A stretch of 64,000 nt of DNA from Isoperla grammatica (GCA_945910005.1 OX246747.1:8147966-8211965), one strand, 5' to 3'. Numbered from the stretch's first letter, positions 30,963-41,853 are shown. Notes: a model not told the origin generated them from the letters alone. Numbers and translations: made by a program.

Positions 30963-31796
30963 TTACTCTATCGTACCACCTTTGAAAGTCAACGGGTTGA
31001 ATTTCATCTTACTCTGACAAATAGACACATTCTCACTACTCCTTTCCCGCCTTTCCTTACTCCTTTTTATCTCTACTTCCTTAAATTTAACTCTTCTCTT
31101 CTTTAGCTCTCTCTTACTACTTCTGTTCTTACTTGATCCGCACTTCTTTAACTTACGCAATTTCTTACCTTTCCTCAACCTCTTTACTTTCCTTAAACTG
31201 AAGTTACTTTTCTTTCCCTTATCTACGTTTACTTTCTTCCCCAACACATTAACACTTGAATCTACTTCGCTTATCTTTGACTCTAATTCGCAACTCACTA
31301 TCTCAACACTTTTATTCTTACCTTCCTTACTTCCATAGATTACTTTATGCATCTCATTCTTACACTCTACTATTACTTCTTTTAACTCTTCCTTAAACTT
31401 CTTCCTATCGTTTCTTAACTCCTCAATTAATTGTTTCATATCTTTCTTAAACTGTTCTGTGTTGTCATTCATATCCTTCATATCCTTCTTTAACTGTTCT
31501 GCATTGTCATCCCCTTTACTTTCTAACCTTCGCACGTTATCTGTCAAATCGTTTCTTAACTGTTCTACGTTGTCCTTCATATCCTTCTTTATCTGCTGAT
31601 TATCGTTTCTTAACTGTTCTACGTTGTCCTTCATATCGTTTCTTAACTGCTGATTATCGTTTCTTAACTGTTCTACGTTGTCCTTCATATCGTTTCTTAA
31701 CTGCTGATTATCGTTTCTTAACTGTTCCGTGTTGTCATTCATATCCTTCTTTAACTCCTTTAAGAGCACCAACAGCTCTCCATTTTCCACTGCCAT
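30963..31796 (-). CDS. Gag-like coiled-coil protein, copy 2
   Basis: Same 277-codon frame as copy 1 with one visible substitution. The coiled-coil repeats, the basic C-terminus and the abrupt end at the capsid-like start are the same. Intact in both copies, which suggests selection or very recent duplication. Confidence 0.7.
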   Translation of the reverse strand: MAVENGELLVLLKELKKDMNDNTEQLRNDNQQLRNDMKDNVEQLRNDNQQLRNDMKDNVEQLRNDNQQIKKDMKDNVEQLRNDLTDNVRRLESKGDDNAEQLKKDMKDMNDNTEQFKKDMKQLIEELRNDRKKFKEELKEVIVECKNEMHKVIYGSKEGKNKSVEIVSCELESKISEVDSSVNVLGKKVNVDKGKKSNFSLRKVKRLRKGKKLRKLKKCGSSKNRSSKRELKKRRVKFKEVEIKRSKERRERSSENVSICQSKMKFNPLTFKGGTIE

Positions 31797-32075
31797 TGTT
31801 TCAAATTATCTTTACTTATTATAAAAAAAAAAAATCAATTATTAAACAACAGTTACTTATTCAATCGTTACCAACTTATATGACAAAGACATTACATGGC
31901 TCGTTAAACTCAATTATTAATCTAAACACAATCACAACTCATTACAATATTCATGCTTTAATATATCACTACAACCGTTTTATAAAAATACATAGCAACA
32001 ACCAAATGGAAAATTATCAAAATAACATAAATCTTGGGCGGTGAATCGGACCCCATACGTTTTTACGATTCACGC

Positions 32076-32094
32076 CACACGTTGCAAGGCGCCA
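32076..32094 (-). promoter_or_regulatory. Putative tRNA primer-binding site
   Basis: On minus, TGGCGCC begins two bases after the LTR end and is followed by TTGCAACGTGTGGCG. The start matches the common TGGCGCC tRNA-3'-end complement. Also present at 28360-28378. Confidence 0.6.
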
Positions 32095-32096
32095 TT

Positions 32097-33160
32097 TGTG
32101 ACAGTACGGATAAATGAAAACAAAAGAAAACAAACCCTCAGCTAGCTCAACCTTGGGTTGTTGGTAGAGCACAAAAAATATATGAAAAGTTGTTGTTGCT
32201 TAAATAAAATATGAGATTATGGTTGTAGGATAATAGGAATTAAAAAATAGAATAGTATAAAATATAAATCTTAATGTTTAATTAATAACACAAATGACAC
32301 AAAAGATACACAAAAATGAAAATGAAATACATAATTTAACAAAATGAATGAATGAAAACAAAAGTCTGAAATAAATATCGTTAATACTAATCTACCTCCC
32401 TATGGCCATAGTATAGGTAAAAAAAGTAATAACGATACCTGTTGTAGCGCTGGCTGGAGATGGCTTGATGTACGGATGGCGATGGTGATATTGATGATGT
32501 TGACGATTAGGTTGATGCAGCCGGAGAGCGTGGGTGTTTATAACTGTCTATGGGTTGGAGTTGTGGTGGTCTCTTGTTGTTGTATTGTTATTATTGTGTC
32601 CCGTTCGTTGTCTCATACGTTGTTACTTAATACTTATTAATTTATATTTACTGATTACTTATTATGATGATTACTTAGTACTAAAAACTACACTTCACTC
32701 ACACCCGACCACGTTCGGCCAACCCGGCCATTGTCTCTCCTTACACCTTGGCCCGCGGCCGTCGTACGCCTAAAAAACCGACCTATTCGGCCAAAGGCCG
32801 TCTTCGTTCTGTTCACCGTCCCTCAGGACTCCGGCTACAAACTTGCCCCTGTGTTCTTAGGGCGACCAATCAGAAGGCTCATAATTAGTGACGTCATGGA
32901 AGATTTTGAATTTGGTTTACCCTAACTAGGGGGGTGTAGTGGCCTAAAAATGGACTAGCCTGGTACTTAGCCTTGAAGTGGAAGTTCTCACCCTCGGCGT
33001 GGTAACAGCCTCTGACCTCCCCTCCAAGACGAAGACCAGACCGTCATTAAAAATGTCAAATAAAAATGTCAAATACCCTTCTGAGAGGTTTCCCTTGACT
33101 TGGTGCACATATGGCTTTTAAGAACACTCAAGCCGTGTGGGACAAGCCTGTACCGTCTCA
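32097..33160 (-). repeat. LTR copy 3, outer 5' LTR
   Basis: Ends exactly at the ATGT duplication. On minus it is the 5' LTR that would drive transcription. Confidence 0.9.
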
Positions 33161-33164
33161 ATGT

Positions 33165-33396
33165 GATAGTGAATTGTTTAGGTAGGCTAGCTAGTCAAGG
33201 TGTATTTAAGCATTATAAAAATGCCTGAATTAGTTCACATCAAATTAAATCAAATTCTGGCTCAATTGCCATGTAACTGGAAGGCAATTAGCAAAAACTA
33301 CTACATATGATTGCAAGGTATCAGCACAAACGACTACTACATTGGCCTCTTAACATAGTTAAAAGGAAGAGTAATGTAATGAAATGAAATTGATAT
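33165..33396. other. Intergenic
   Basis: 3' flank of the BEN gene and of the LTR array. Nothing recognised. Confidence 0.3.
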
Positions 33397-33584
33397 TTAC
33401 TGTACGTACTCAATCTGCAGTATCTGCCGTTTTGAGTATCCATATCGAGACTCTGCGGCACGCTTTTCCTGCCTGCGCATTGTAGCCGCTTTCCGGTATA
33501 ACACCTTGCGGAAGTTTGGGATGGCCAGCTTCTTTGTAGGCGTCAGATCCTTATTTTTACATTCAACCAAATTTCGAACAAACA
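33397..33584 (-). CDS. BEN domain, terminal exon
   Basis: Acceptor TATCCTTTGCAG precedes the exon. Spliced to the exon at 33721-33901 the frame is continuous: ...CNTVQAVE-LFVRNLVECKNK DLTPTKKLAIPNFRKVLYRK AATMRRQEKRA ... IEYVQ stop. It completes the BEN pattern (I...v..kF ... L......r..l..K....R). BEN domains mediate DNA or protein contacts in chromatin regulators and occur in transposon-derived proteins. Confidence 0.6.
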
Positions 33585-33720
33585 CTGCAAAGGATAACCA
33601 AGGATAATAAAAGTATTAATATGCACAGCTAAAATAAGAGAACTTCATTATCTTAATCACTCAAAATGACGGTACACATGGTCTTAACAATATGGCAATG
33701 TAGTATCTAATTTAGCTTAC

Positions 33721-33901
33721 ACTCCACAGCCTGCACTGTATTGCATACGTCCAATTTTCGCAGCACTGTATTTTTTAGGTCAGGAATAAGGGCTGAGTAC
33801 AGGGCACGGGCAAGGGCCTCTGGGTTGTTAACGTGCTTCAGCAAAGCCTCTCTTTTTTTTGTTTTGCTAATAAAAACTCCTGTGCCAGGTACTAATTCAA
33901 C
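33721..33901 (-). CDS. BEN domain, internal exon
   Basis: Perfect acceptor TTGTTTTGTTTTAG and donor GTAAGC. Reads VELVPGTGVFISKTKKREAL LKHVNNPEALARALYSALIP DLKNTVLRKLD. The motif v.ig..v.v.k..l..l......p..laRaLl..lf....L is the N-terminal half of a BEN domain. Phase is compatible with the terminal exon. Upstream exons are probably at 34519-34634 and 34983-35044. Confidence 0.65.
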
Positions 33902-34518
33902 CTAAAACAAAACAACACTTGTGCAATTAGGTTAAATTTACATACAGCTTTACTTGTAATTAGATACTTAGCCTCCTGCAAGTTTAAATTGGATTACAGT
34001 AAGTACATGGGTTGGTTTGGTTTAAAGTATGCTTCAAGTAGAACCACAATCGATGATTATATCATGGTTATTGCAATAAGTAGGTACCTAGCAACTTGAT
34101 TTTATATTTTATTTTAGCACCAACCAAGCAGACCTAACTCTACAAATGATTATTGACCAGTGAAATTACAAATTATTGCACTGTTTAGTACCTAAAAGCT
34201 CCAGTCCAAGATGTATTCATTATTTTTGTTGACAATAGCAAATGATAATGTTATTTGTCTTAGCCTATATTTAACAGAATTTGTCCCAGCAGCTTCAAAT
34301 ATTTGCATGTCCATTTTGCTCTATAAAAGACGAGCATATGCCTATTACCAGGGCTCGAATCTAGCACTCGCCCAGTGCTAAATATTTTAAAATTCGCGCC
34401 TTGCCAATTACTAAATTGTAAAATAAATTAAATGATGGCTTTGAGTCAAGAAATTATCTATTAATTATTGGTAGGTAAAATAAATTGCATATTTGGCCTA
34501 CCTCATCAGTCACCAACA

Positions 34519-34634
34519 CATTTCTTTGTAGAGCTACGGCGGCTTGAGCCGGCAGAAGGCTCAGGGGTTAATACTTCTTCCTGGTTGTCTGGTTGTCCTG
34601 GTTGTGTGGTGTGGTGGTTATCATCAGGTATTCC
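34519..34634 (-). CDS. Probable linker exon of BEN gene
   Basis: Acceptor TATTTAAATTTACAG. Reads GIPDDNHHTTQPGQPDNQEE VLTPEPSAGSSRRSSTKKC, a disordered Ser/Pro/Gln linker. The downstream donor is uncertain, since a stop follows GD in this phase. Confidence 0.35.
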
Positions 34635-34982
34635 CTGTAAATTTAAATAAATACATATAAATAAATATGTACAGCAACTAATAAACTAACCAAGGTTCAA
34701 CGTTCAGTAAGGCAGGGTTAAGGTTTGATAAAGCTGGCAGAGCGTCGAAGATTTTTATTTTAATTAGGAATAGGCTACAGATGCTTCTAAAGATGCAGTC
34801 TTTTTTTATTCTTTTATAACAATGATGTTTATTTATTTATTTCATAAGCATTCTACATTTTGACTAGGCCTACTATAAAATTGGATAGGAGGCCAAGATA
34901 TATATATAGAGATATCGCATCTAAATCGATTTTCTATGGCCAGCATTAATTAAAAATATGTAATAAAAAAGCCAACACTTAC

Positions 34983-35044
34983 AGTTTGGGCTGTCTTTAA
35001 CAGATTCAGGAACATCTGCAAGAATTGGATGTTCTGGGGTGTTG
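34983..35044 (-). CDS. Probable short exon of BEN gene
   Basis: 62-bp segment between acceptor CTTTTTTTCAG and perfect donor GTAAGT. Open in the phase that joins 34634. Supported by splice sites rather than by recognisable protein. Confidence 0.35.
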
Positions 35045-35381
35045 CTGAAAAAAAGGAAGTATGTTAGGTAGGCCTAAATATTAAATCTGCTTAGGCTACT
35101 TGTGCTTGTCTTTAAGAACTTTTTTTGATAGGCCTACACGTACAAGTAAAATCAGAATGATTAAAATTATAGCCTAAATACTAAATAGGCCTAGCAGTTA
35201 TGTTAAGGTAGCTCAAAATTTACAATAGGCCAGTGTAAAAATTGGTGCAGCCAGGAAAGTTGTGAACAATGATTTCCAATCTAACCTACAGCCAATTAAT
35301 TCCAGTACCAAGCACACAATAGAAAGCATTTTCCGTAACATAAGTAGGGCAATATTTCATTTTCTGTGTGTAAGTCTAACG

Positions 35382-36085
35382 GTGGGTATACAGCTACGCG
35401 TTGGGAGCGAGGCAAAGGCGCGAGCTCCAATCAGCAGCCGAGTTTCACGCGAGCTCGCGAGGAGAAAACCTTCGCGCCAGACATGGTTCAAGTTTATGTT
35501 TTCTCGCGTCGCGCCTCCCCACGGCCACCTCGATTGTTTGTTGAACACGTATCAAGTGGCAGTGCCGAACTAGGCCTAGGGTTCTAGGACTTGACAGTTG
35601 AATATTACCTCAAAATAATAAACATGCATCTTCAGAGATAACTTCTTCCCTGAACAATGTTATTATTTTTAATAACGCCGCAATACGAGACAGAGGTACA
35701 TCGAAAGCTTGAAACGACATCATGTAAAAACCATACATCTATGGTAAAAATTTGCTGTGGACTCCTAACCTCATTTCCTAGTCTAGTTTTCTGGATTTTC
35801 GTTAAATCAAACGCACGTCTTTTCAAATACAGTGGACGTACATAAGCAAAATACTCTGATTGGTCAAGAAATGTTTTATTTAGGTGAAACCATGTTATTA
35901 TATTCCTACGGCAAAGATTCAATGAATTTTGACTCATGCTGCTGTTAGGCCATACTGCTAGGCCTAGGCCATTAGGCTTATTTATTTCCCTCGCCTCGCG
36001 TCGCAGTAAACAGGCCAACGCGAACCTCGTGCCCTCGCTTCGCTCTCAACGCTTGCAACGCGTAGCTGTAAACGAACCCTTAGGC
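35382..36085. mobile_element. Non-autonomous DNA transposon with GC-rich TIRs
   Basis: The left end GGGTATACAGCTACGCGTTG and the right end in reverse complement (AGGGTTCGTTTACAGCTACGCGTTG) share ACAGCTACGCGTTG. Both are followed by GCGAG-rich subterminal sequence. About 700 bp, no transposase. The target duplication is unresolved. Confidence 0.5.
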
Positions 36086-36330
36086 CTACATTACAAAATA
36101 AAAAATGTGGGTGGGCTATTTATTTTAATTTTTTATATCTAAAATTGCTAAAATTTAGAAGGCCTTAATATTGTCATCAAAATTTAAAAAAAAAATTAAA
36201 AATGGAAAAATTATTACACCAATTTAAAAAAAGGGACAAAAACATCCAATAACGAGTTAACGAACGATTTACATTTCATAGAATAGATCTATCTCTAATG
36301 CATTTATGAAGTTTACATAATTATTACTTA

Positions 36331-36444
36331 TACTTGCCCCTTTCCTGCAAAGAGCCCCCAATTTCATCTTCATTATCACCCATTCATCGTCTCGATTAGC
36401 CTCGTTGCAAAAATATGAGACGTTAAGCCCAAATATCATCAATC
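36331..36444 (+). mobile_element. SINE fragment, tail B only
   Basis: TACTTGCCCCTTTCCTGC through GAGACGTTAAGCCCAAATATC. Head absent. Confidence 0.75.
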
Positions 36445-36584
36445 AAAACCCGGTCAACACGACACCCCGGGTTTCCAAAAATCACGGCAAATGGTCACGT
36501 GGTGTGGGAAATGGAAACGGCTAAAGTTCCGGAACGTTCCGATCAATTAAGAAGTGAGGGCGACGTACACTCTGTTGTCGACCC

Positions 36585-36813
36585 CTACTCGTTGATAAGC
36601 TGCTCCATACGCGATTTATATCCTTTTTCTGATAAACAGACAGACAATCTATCCAATTGAGCATTGGTTAACAACAAATGTGCGTTATTGTTGCAATTAA
36701 CAACCCACGAGTCACGCCCTTCAGTATTCTTAGGAAAATTGACAATCTTCAGTTCTGGAAACGACTTTGTTATTTTGTTCACACTTCCCGTACGAACACT
36801 TCACCGGCCCCAT
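36585..36813 (-). pseudogene. THAP-like zinc finger with frameshift
   Basis: ATG at 36813 opens MGPVKCSYGKCEQNN. A one-base shift then continues TKSFPELKIVNFPKNTEGRD SWVVNCNNNAHLLL to a stop at 36585. The combination C-x4-C, FPKN, R..W and NCNN resembles a THAP domain, a C2CH DNA-binding finger found in P-element-like transposases and host regulators. The final C..H pair is not evident and the frame shift may make it inactive. Could be a first exon of a THAP gene or a transposon relic. Confidence 0.4.
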
Positions 36814-37429
36814 CTTAAAAAATTCGTAAATTGAAAATGTAGTTAGACACACGCCCACTATCACTGGACACCTTACCTAGCACTTTAAGGCTCGCGGGCG
36901 CCCTGTTGTTCTTTAGGTACGTACCTGTGAGGTTACAACAAATCTAAACACTAAACAAAAATTAAAAAGTGTAATTAAGGCCATTCCAGCCCGCTATCAT
37001 ATATGCACACTGTTTAATCATTATCAGCTGTTGATATATGACGTAATGTGACCTCACTAACATCCCCCACCCCGCCGAGCCGAGGTATCAGCAGGCAGCC
37101 GAGTTACCGGGTAGTCGAGTTACAGACACTGTGGGAGCAAGTTCGTGTCGCTCGATCCTCTAGCGTCAACTAATTACTTCATACTCGGTTTCTATTATCT
37201 CGATAAGTAACAGTGCTGGAGGCTTCAAATCAATTCTTGATTATACGTATAGGGGGCATTTTAATGACTAAGAAGTTTGAGGCATGGGTTTCAGTTCTTT
37301 CCGCACACATTGTTAATCGAAAAATGTCCAATTTTTTCTCGTTCATTGATCGGTACACAAAATTTGTTGTAGTTTAGTCCCTGTTTATGCTACAGCCATG
37401 TAATTTCATAGTCATTATTTCATAAGTAT
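36814..37429. other. Intergenic
   Basis: No coding feature recognised. Contains a GAGCCGAGGTATCAGCAGG stretch of moderate GC. Confidence 0.35.
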
Positions 37430-37633
37430 TATTTCTCCTCCCACTTGGCCCTGCCCTCCCTTGCTGGACTCCCGTATGACGACTCACGCGGCGTACAATG
37501 GATCTGATTCGGATGTGGCTTTATTCTTCATTATCATATTTCTCATCTTCATTATCACCCGCTCATCGTCTCGATTAGCCATCGTTGCATAAATATGAGA
37601 CGTTAAGCCCCATTAATCAATCAATCAATCAAA
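37430..37633 (+). mobile_element. SINE fragment, tail A only
   Basis: Starts TATTTCTCCTCCCACTTGG and ends GAGACGTTAAGCCCCATTAATC plus (AATC)n. Its 5' breakpoint is within two bases of the copy at 1229. Confidence 0.8.
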
Positions 37634-37950
37634 TCGAGAGAAATATTTAAAACATCACATTTAGTATTTTGTAACCGTGGAGCCAGCACCGTAGAGTCGG
37701 AAGTGTATACGGCCGGTACGCGTAGAAATAACATGTCTAGTGTTTTTTTTTCTTCTGGTCATACTCGAGTAGACTTGGGTAAAGATATTTTGTTGTTGTA
37801 TAACTCATCATGGCATACCAAAACAAGCGAGTAGATGAGCGGCCGGGTACCAACTTGTGTATCAGTTGACGTCGCCGCGCTGCGATAAGCCCCGCCCATA
37901 TGCGCATGGGCAGACCTTAGTTACGAGAGATATTATTAGATCATGATATG

Positions 37951-38610
37951 GACGTAATGTCAAGTATTTCCATGTGTCTACCTTATTTAACTTCACTAAT
38001 TACATGTTACTAGTTTAAACAGTCATCAATCTCGGTCAAAGCCGGTGTTTACATGTTATACGGACAATACAGATGTAATGTCAAGTATTTCCATGAGGTA
38101 CCTTGTTTAACTTCAGTCGTTACAGTCTTATTAGTCCTGCCCAGGGACTGCTACCTTATCGTGGTGGGCAGGTTTGCGTGCTTTGTTGATCCCGAGAGCT
38201 ATGCCGGCGGAAGCGTATGCTTCTGGTAGGGCCACCCAAGCCGGACTGGTCGAGGAGGAGAAGTCAGACGAAGTGCAGTCCACACCCCAATTCCCTTTCC
38301 TCCCCTTTCTCTTTTCCTCACGCGCCCTCCTACTTGCCCCTTTCCTCCAAAGAGCCCCCAATTTCATCTTCATTATCACCCACTCATCGTCTTGATTAGC
38401 CTAGTTGCAAAAATATAAGACGTTAAGCCCAAATATCAATCAATCAACCTGTCTTATTAGTACTTGTTCCTTGTATACACTGCATAATGATATTATGATC
38501 TTATTAGCGTGGCATTATTTTATTGTTCCAATACATACAAACTCGGTCAAAACCGGCATAAACATGTTGTATGGACACACATGTCAAGTATTTCCATGCG
38601 TTTACCTTAT
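37951..38610. repeat. About 119-bp repeat units interrupted by SINE
   Basis: AATGTCAAGTATTTCCATG occurs at 37955 and 38074, with a related copy near 38581. It is accompanied by CGGTCAAAGCCGG and ACATGTTRTAYGGACA. The array is split by the SINE at 38136. Confidence 0.6.
38136..38450 (+). mobile_element. SINE copy, head H1 + tail B, 11-bp TSD
   Basis: Starts CCTGCCCAGGGACTGC. The duplication GTCTTATTAGT lies at 38125-38135 and 38451-38461, so the 5' terminus is exact. Confidence 0.9.
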
Positions 38611-38639
38611 TAAAATCTACTTAGAACTAATTAAATATA

Positions 38640-40200
38640 TCATTGTCCATATTATTTTTCCAACCCAAACTGTGGATGCTATGTACGGTCGTGACCGATT
38701 TGTACTCATCCCAGCATTCGCTCTTCGTACGGTGGAAACCACGAAAACCACCATCGGGATGGAGAACTTTTTGAAGTCTTAATTCTTCTTAGTTCAAAAA
38801 TTTTCGCACTATCCTACAAGTGTTCAAAATTATTGCTTTTTGCATCTCGATGTATATGTTCGGTTGGAGACCAATTAGTTTAATACTGTCATGGAGTTTA
38901 CGTGGAACAATACCATTTGCTGATATAATTAACGGTACAATAGTTACATTATTCTGCTTCCACAACATTTTTATTTCAAAAGATAACTCCTTATATCGGT
39001 TTATCTTTTCCCGCCAAGTTGTCTCTACATTGTGGCATAAAGGGACAGCGACATCAATTTAAATCGTTTCTTGTTTCTTCTTGTCAATAAATATAATATC
39101 CGGTCTATTGTGATGTATGGTTTGGTCTGTTATAACTGCCCGGTCGTAATATAATTTGCAGTCTTTACTATCTAATACCTTTTCAGGCTTGTATTTGTAA
39201 TACGCAGTGGTTGTGTTTATAAGTTTATACTTTATGGCTAATTTTTTATGTATACTGTTTGCAACTTGGTTATGCCTATGAAGATAATCTGTTTGACAAA
39301 GCATTTTGCACCCAGATACGATATGTTCAATTGTTTCGCCGTTCATATTACATTTGTTACATTTATCATCCACTGTGACGTCTTTCATTATGTACTTTTT
39401 TTTTGTAATTGTTAGTCTTGATTACTTTATCTATAATACCGATTATATCCTGCCCATGGACTGCTACCTTATCGCGGTGGGCAGGTTTGCGTGCTTTAAT
39501 GATTCCTAGAGCTATACCGGCGGAAGCGTATGCTTCTGGTAGGGCCACCCTAGCCGGACTGGTCGAGGAGAAGTCAGACGAAGTGCAGTCTACAGCCCAA
39601 TCCCCTTTCCTCCCCTTTCCCCTTTCCTCACGCTCCCTCCTACTTGCCCTTTTCCTCCAAACAGCCTCATATTTCATCTTCATATATCACCCACTCATTG
39701 TCTCGATTAGCCTCGTTGCAAAAATATGAGACGTTAAGCCCAAATAATCTAATCTAATCTAATCCTGTTTGACCCATTCCTCCCGTCTCGTCCTTTGGTT
39801 CTCCCTCCTACTTGCCTATTTCCTCCAAACAGCTCCATATGTCATCTTCATATATCACCCACTCATCGTCTCGATTAGCCTCGTTGCAAAAATATGAGAC
39901 GTTAAGCCCAAATATCAATCAATACCGATTATAAATCCCTTTGTTTCGCTGAAAATGTCCCCGGACGTTAACCACTTGTTCGATGCTACCCTATCGACGT
40001 TATCTTTAAGAAGTTCTTTATAATATCTGCTATGTAACGGCTTTTCTGATATTCTGACCTCCTTTGCTGTGTCAGAATTTAGTTTTTGAAGCAATTTTAT
40101 ATTTCCGTCATTTAAATTGAGGGGAGAAAGCGACTTGTCTGCCGATACTATAGCTCTATGAAGTTGTGAATGTGGGCATTTTGTATAAAAGTACTTTCTT
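38640..40200 (-). pseudogene. LINE fragment with restriction-like endonuclease domain
   Basis: Minus-strand order, with the SINE at 39449-39921 removed. SADKSLSPLNLNDGNIKLLQ and NKWLTSGDIFSETKGFIIGI come first. Then KDVTVDDKCNKCNMNGETIE HIVSGC (zinc-binding CxxC...HxxxxC). Then DYLHRHNQVANSIHKKLA, then RPDIIFIDKKKQETI, a stop, IDVAVPLCHNVETTWREKIN and WKQNNVTIVPLIISANGIVP. The R..H plus PD...D signature after a zinc finger matches the C-terminal restriction-like endonuclease of early-branching LINEs. A poly-A frameshift near 39390 and a stop inactivate it. The RT itself is absent. Confidence 0.65.
39449..39921 (+). mobile_element. SINE copy, head H1 + two tandem tails B, 12-bp TSD
   Basis: Begins CCTGCCCATGGACTGC. 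The first tail ends at about 39765 with an (AATCT)n run. A second tail B (CTTGCCTATTTCCTCC ...) ends at 39921. One duplication, ATACCGATTATA, flanks the pair at 39436-39447 and 39922-39933, so both tails moved together. P2 partner GCAGTCT keeps pairing by G-U. Confidence 0.85.
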
Positions 40201-40217
40201 AAAATTTCAATTTGTTT

Positions 40218-40332
<115 letters not shown>

Positions 40333-40385
40333 AAAACATTATTATTACCATTGTGTTACGTATTGCTTTAGTGATTATTATCTAT

Positions 40386-40610
40386 CTATTTATAATTTAT
40401 TAGTATTACTTGTGGAATCTCCACGCACATAACCCTAAATGCTGTCTTCATTTTCTTCTTCGGCGTGATTGTGGATGTTGTAGCACCCTCTCTGGCATCG
40501 ACAAACTTCTGTACATCCAATGCCACTAGCATTGCAAGTGCAGGATGTTGTGTTACACGTCTTTTTTGATTTGCAAGCTCAAAATAAGTTGTTGAGTATC
40601 TGCAATACAC
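40386..40610 (-). CDS. Exon candidate, unrecognised
   Basis: After acceptor-like GTGTGTATTGCAG, the minus frame reads YSTTYFELANQKRRVTQHPA LAMLVALDVQKFVDAREGAT, then PKKKMKTAFRVMCVEIPQV and a stop. No domain recognised; basic patch PKKKMK. Confidence 0.25.
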   Translation of the reverse strand: MYCRYSTTYFELANQKRRVTQHPALAMLVALDVQKFVDAREGATTSTITPKKKMKTAFRVMCVEIPQVILINYK

Positions 40611-40659
40611 ACGGACCTTCGTAGTAAAGGGGTATGAGAAGGCCATTTTCATTTGTCAC

Positions 40660-41536
40660 CCATCCACTGTCTTGAGGACCTATTACTTAAATACTTATAA
40701 TCTACTTGGTAAGTGAGAGTGTGCATTCACTCTGTTCTGTGCAAAACAACCGAAACACCTGTAGTTCGAATGAAGTACGCAATCGTAAATTTAATTTTAA
40801 GCAGAAAGCAAACGAATGAAAGGTATTAGTAGTAGAAGGGTTTCCACCTTCTAAACATGCTATCAGAAGTATTTTGTTGTGTGTTGATTAGCATGTGTTG
40901 GAAGGGATTGGTAACACTTGCGTGAAGTCAAGGTGGTCGAGATTCGCTTGCATTAGCGGATAGCTTATGTGCATACTGTGCCTTACGCGCAGCCGGCCGA
41001 GGCGGCGCTACGCGCAATACAGTCTCTCAAACAACGCAATAATCAATGCGACGAAGTTTACGTAAACGAAAACTGAAAGACACAGTTTTGTAGCCAATGA
41101 ATAGGCCTATCTATTAGTGCAATTAATTATTTTTTTTTTCGTTTGTAGTTTGTGATCGAGTTGGAAAACGGGCGGAACGATTTTTTTCGATTTTCTTTGC
41201 CATTTATTTAATGTATTATGTATAAAATAATAAAAACATTAACTTATTTGAATTAATATGAAACGATATTATGTGTACACATATTCTAAGTGGAAAATCC
41301 GGCATATAAGTGTATAACTTCCAAAGTTATTACAGAAAACATGCATCAGCCTAAAAAATCAAAATTTGGTGTTAGATAATTTTTTTGGTGGTGTTCCGAC
41401 ACGGTTTTTTGTGAAACATTTCTACAGAAGTATCGTGGAACTGTTTAGAACATATTCTGAAAATTTCAGCTAGTTACCTTTCCGACGCCACAAAAGTGCT
41501 CTAAACGGCTTCCTTCGCATCGGTTATGTCCGTTCA
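40660..41536. other. Intergenic
   Basis: No coding or structured feature supported. Confidence 0.35.
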
Positions 41537-41841
41537 AGGCCCGTCTGGGCCCGGGGAAGAATAGGCCCAGAGTGACTCTGCTAGTCGTAAGAGGCGACAA
41601 AAGGAGACCCTGTCCCTTTCCCCCCCACTGTCCCACCGAATATTTCTCCTCCCACTTGGCCCTGCCCTCCCTTGCTGGACTCCCGTATGACGACCCACGC
41701 GACGTACTACGGATCTGATTCGGATGTGGCTTTATTCTTCATCATCATTTTTCTCATCTTCACTATCACCCGCTCATCGTCTCGATTAGCCATAGTTGCA
41801 AAAATATGAGACGTTGAGCCCCATTAATCAATCAATCAATC
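41537..41841 (+). mobile_element. SINE copy, full head H2 + tail A, 12-bp TSD
   Basis: Reference H2 copy. Starts AGGCCCGTCTGGGCCCGGGG, contains CTGGGCC/GGCCCAG (perfect 7-bp helix) and GTCGTAAGAGGCGAC, and ends in tail A. The duplication TATGTCCGTTCA lies at 41525-41536 and 41842-41853. Confidence 0.9.
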
Positions 41842-41853
41842 TATGTCCGTTCA

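Larger units (their letters stand above)
24666..33160 (-). mobile_element. Tandem LTR retroelement: 3 LTRs, 2 internal regions
   Basis: A 3.7-kb unit repeats with period 3715-3716. LTRs at 24666-25729, 28381-29444 and 32097-33160 (1064 bp each) begin TGTGACAGTAC and end GTACCGTCTCA. Internal regions at 25730-28380 and 29445-32096. The whole array is flanked once by the 4-bp duplication ATGT (24662-24665, 33161-33164). On the minus strand a primer-binding-like TGGCGCC follows the 5' LTR and a purine tract CGAGGGGTAT precedes the 3' LTR. The interior lacks RT, integrase and protease, so it is non-autonomous. Only a handful of differences separate the copies, so the insertion is recent. Confidence 0.9.

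Noticed and set aside
24666..33160. Segmental duplication of a host gene with a coiled-coil product
   Set aside because: TG...CA ends, primer-binding and polypurine sites, 1064-bp terminal repeats and one 4-bp TSD identify an LTR element.
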